From the NCBI GenBank assembly GCA_965242735.1, contig OZ251497.1:1302001-1366000 (forward strand): a stretch of DNA of 64,000 nt. Reading direction: 5' to 3'. A program made the position numbers and the translations under genes. Positions 62,341-64,000 of this stretch are shown here, one piece after another. The stretch's first letter is position 1. Each line of letters begins with the position of its first letter. The stretch is from G958295645 sp965242735. GTDB lineage: Bacteria; Gemmatimonadota; Gemmatimonadetes; Longimicrobiales; Gaopeijiaceae. Under the pieces are notes generated by a model. That model had not been told where the DNA came from. It was given only the letters and a program-made list of their open reading frames with translations, and searched no databases.

Positions 62341-62516
62341 GACGAACGGTGCGCGTCGCGGGGCGTGAAGGGGTCACGCCGGACAGTTGGGGTCCGCATG
62401 GTCATGACGAACAATATAGGTCGTTCGAAAATGGACACGCCCCGAGAGTCCCAATAGGTTGTCGCCTTCGTCCAGGTTGTTGGCTTCGGCCGCTCGTGTC
62501 CCTCAGGAGAATCTCA

Positions 62517-64000
62517 ATGCCCGCCCGATCCATCGCTGTCGCTGCTGCCGCTCCCGCCGCTGCCCCTGCCTCCACGGCCGCTCCGGCGGCGGTAGCTCCT
62601 GCTGCCCGTGCCCCGCGCGCCCTGCGTGCCGCCCCTGTCGCCGCCCTTGCAGCCCCCGCCGCCGCGCTGGCCCGCGCAGCCGCCACAGCCCGCGCAGCCG
62701 CCCCGGCCCTGGCCGCCACCCTGGCCGCCACGACCCTCGCTGCCGCCCTCTGCCTCCTGCCGCCCCCGCCGCCCCTGGCCGCCCAGGAGGTGCCCGCCTC
62801 GGCGCTCGAGGCGATGAAGTTCCGCCATGTCGGGCCGGTGGGGAACCGGGTGACGTCGGTGGCGGGCGTGGCGGGCGATCCGCTGACGTACTACGCGGGC
62901 GCGGCGTCGGGCGGGCTGTGGAAGACGGAGGACGGGGGCGTCAACTGGCGGCCGGTCTTCGACGACCAGACGGTGCACGCGATAGGGGAAGTCGCGGTCG
63001 CGCCGTCGGACCCCAACATCGTCTGGGCGGGGACGGGCGAGCCCTTCATCCGCTCCAACGTCTCCATCGGCAACGGGGTCTGGAAGTCGGTGGACGCCGG
63101 CGAGACGTGGACGCACATGGGCCTGGACGGCACCGGGAGGATCAGCCGCGTCGTGGTGCATCCGACGGACCCGGACATCGTGTACGCGGCGGCCGTCGGC
63201 CACGGCTACGCGCCGCAGCCCGAGCGCGGCGTCTACCGGACGCTCGACGGCGGCGCCACCTGGGAGCACGTCCTCTTCGTGGACGAGGAGACCGGCGCCA
63301 GCGACCTGGTCATGGACCCGTCCAACCCGCGCACTCTCTTCGCCGGGACGTGGCAGATCGCCATCCGCACCTGGACGCGCACTTCGGGCGGCCCCGGCAG
63401 CGCCGTTCACGTGTCCCGCGACGCCGGCGCCACGTGGACCCGGCTGGAAGGCCATGGCCTGCCCACCCGCGAGATCGGCAAGATCGCGCTGTGCATGAGC
63501 GCCGCCGACCCGGACCGCGTCTACGCCCTCATCGAGACCGGCGACGGGGTGCCCTGGGAGGGCGGCGACACGGACGGGGGCGAGCTCTGGCGCTCCGACG
63601 ACGGCGGCCGCCAGTGGGCCCTGACCAGCCACGACCGAGACCTCGCCGGCCGCACCGCCTACTACACCCGCTGCGAAGTCAACCCCGACGACGCCGACGA
63701 AGCCTACTTCCTGGCCGCCGCCTACAGCACCACGCTCGACGGCGGCGTCACGTCGTCCGCCGCGCCCTTCCTGCAGGGCCCGGTGTGGGACCATCACGAC
63801 ATGTGGATCGACCCCGAGAACGGCGACCGCCAGATCGTGGCCGGCGACGGCGGCATCGCCATCTCCCGCAACCGCGGCAAGACATGGTACCGCCAGCAGC
63901 TGCCGATTGCCCAGATGTACCATGTCACAGTGGACAACGCCGTCCCCTACAACGTCATGGGCAACCGCCAGGACGGGCCCTCCACGCGGGGACCGAGCAA
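62517..64000 (+). CDS. BNR-repeat / sialidase-like exported protein (3' end outside window)
   Basis: The frame runs from an ATG at 62517, with AGGAG upstream, to the right edge without a stop. The N-terminus is an unusual 85-residue Ala/Pro-rich leader, ending in the hydrophobic LAAALCLLPPPPPLAAQ before the mature part. BNR/sialidase-type Asp-box propeller repeats follow: SGGLWKTEDGGVNW, NGVWKSVDAGETWTH, RGVYRTLDGGATWEH, HVSRDAGATWTRL, and ISRNRGKTWYR. Proteins of this kind (VPS10/BNR, 'glycosyl hydrolase') are common in Gemmatimonadota and are probably exported; activity is unknown. No catalytic sialidase Arg triad could be seen in the part present. Confidence 0.85.
   Translation, partial: MPARSIAVAAAAPAAAPASTAAPAAVAPAARAPRALRAAPVAALAAPAAALARAAATARAAAPALAATLAATTLAAALCLLPPPPPLAAQEVPASALEAMKFRHVGPVGNRVTSVAGVAGDPLTYYAGAASGGLWKTEDGGVNWRPVFDDQTVHAIGEVAVAPSDPNIVWAGTGEPFIRSNVSIGNGVWKSVDAGETWTHMGLDGTGRISRVVVHPTDPDIVYAAAVGHGYAPQPERGVYRTLDGGATWEHVLFVDEETGASDLVMDPSNPRTLFAGTWQIAIRTWTRTSGGPGSAVHVSRDAGATWTRLEGHGLPTREIGKIALCMSAADPDRVYALIETGDGVPWEGGDTDGGELWRSDDGGRQWALTSHDRDLAGRTAYYTRCEVNPDDADEAYFLAAAYSTTLDGGVTSSAAPFLQGPVWDHHDMWIDPENGDRQIVAGDGGIAISRNRGKTWYRQQLPIAQMYHVTVDNAVPYNVMGNRQDGPSTRGPS

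Overview
The window is high-GC DNA with almost no non-coding space and no recognisable insertion sequence, prophage or CRISPR array. The gene content points to a Gemmatimonadota-like bacterium, but there is no rRNA or ribosomal marker here to prove it. The signs are secreted TolB-propeller/amidohydrolase proteins, a CBM9/DUF5916 outer-membrane protein, five 6-bladed beta-propeller exported proteins, a BNR-repeat 'sialidase-like' exported protein, an exported class V aminotransferase, and SpII/SpI/Tat signals on many proteins. Many neighbouring genes overlap by 4 bp (ATGA, GTGA or TTGA), so translational coupling is common.

Bases 1-18655: an ornithine-lipid type operon (OlsB-like N-acyltransferase, PlsC/OlsA-like O-acyltransferase, then an alpha/beta-hydrolase joined to a DedA/VTT membrane domain) lies downstream of two tandem TolB-amidohydrolases. 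A tRNA-Leu(UAA), two beta-propeller lipoproteins, an arginase, an M20 amidohydrolase and the DUF5916 protein follow. Bases 18710-25700: a lower-GC AAA ATPase/DUF4276 TOPRIM pair (PARIS-like architecture), a small lipoprotein, apaG, a large stand-alone N6-adenine methyltransferase and a CopC protein. Bases 25900-31594: PEGA lipoprotein, CopD, MscS channel, and a coupled peptide transporter/M24 peptidase pair.

Bases 31792-36682: a second defence-like block on the minus strand. It holds a Zn-ribbon DUF1156/COG1743 DNA methylase, an AAA-PD-(D/E)XK ATPase, a 60-residue protein and the internally deleted relic of a second DUF1156 methylase. Bases 36891-42983: a respiratory locus. An unusual cytochrome b/2[4Fe-4S]/FlpD fusion is divergent from a Cys-containing Rrf2 regulator, a one-TM subunit, a CuA subunit II, a heme-copper subunit I and a SCO protein. 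Subunit I keeps all metal-ligand histidines but has Gln where O2 reductases have the cross-linked Tyr, which suggests an NO reductase of the eNOR type.

Bases 43019-52823: aminotransferase, propellers, RNase Z, an 87-residue-repeat lipoprotein, then tyrA and a fused aroA-cmk gene. Between tyrA and aroA a 74-bp tandem duplication has produced two 25-codon mini-ORFs chained by ATGA overlaps to the aroA start. Bases 52894-64000: an Omp85-like barrel protein, a three-repeat secreted protein, another propeller lipoprotein, a very AT-rich two-gene AAA ATPase/PD-(D/E)XK module, a His-rich/Met-rich exported pair probably linked to metals, and the start of a BNR-repeat exported protein that runs off the right edge.

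The most promising material for undescribed biology is the Gln-type heme-copper enzyme locus, the AAA/PD-(D/E)XK pair at 58486-60516, the coupled mini-ORF leader of aroA-cmk, and the cytochrome b-FlpD fusion. All family names are from memory and motif reading; no database search was possible.
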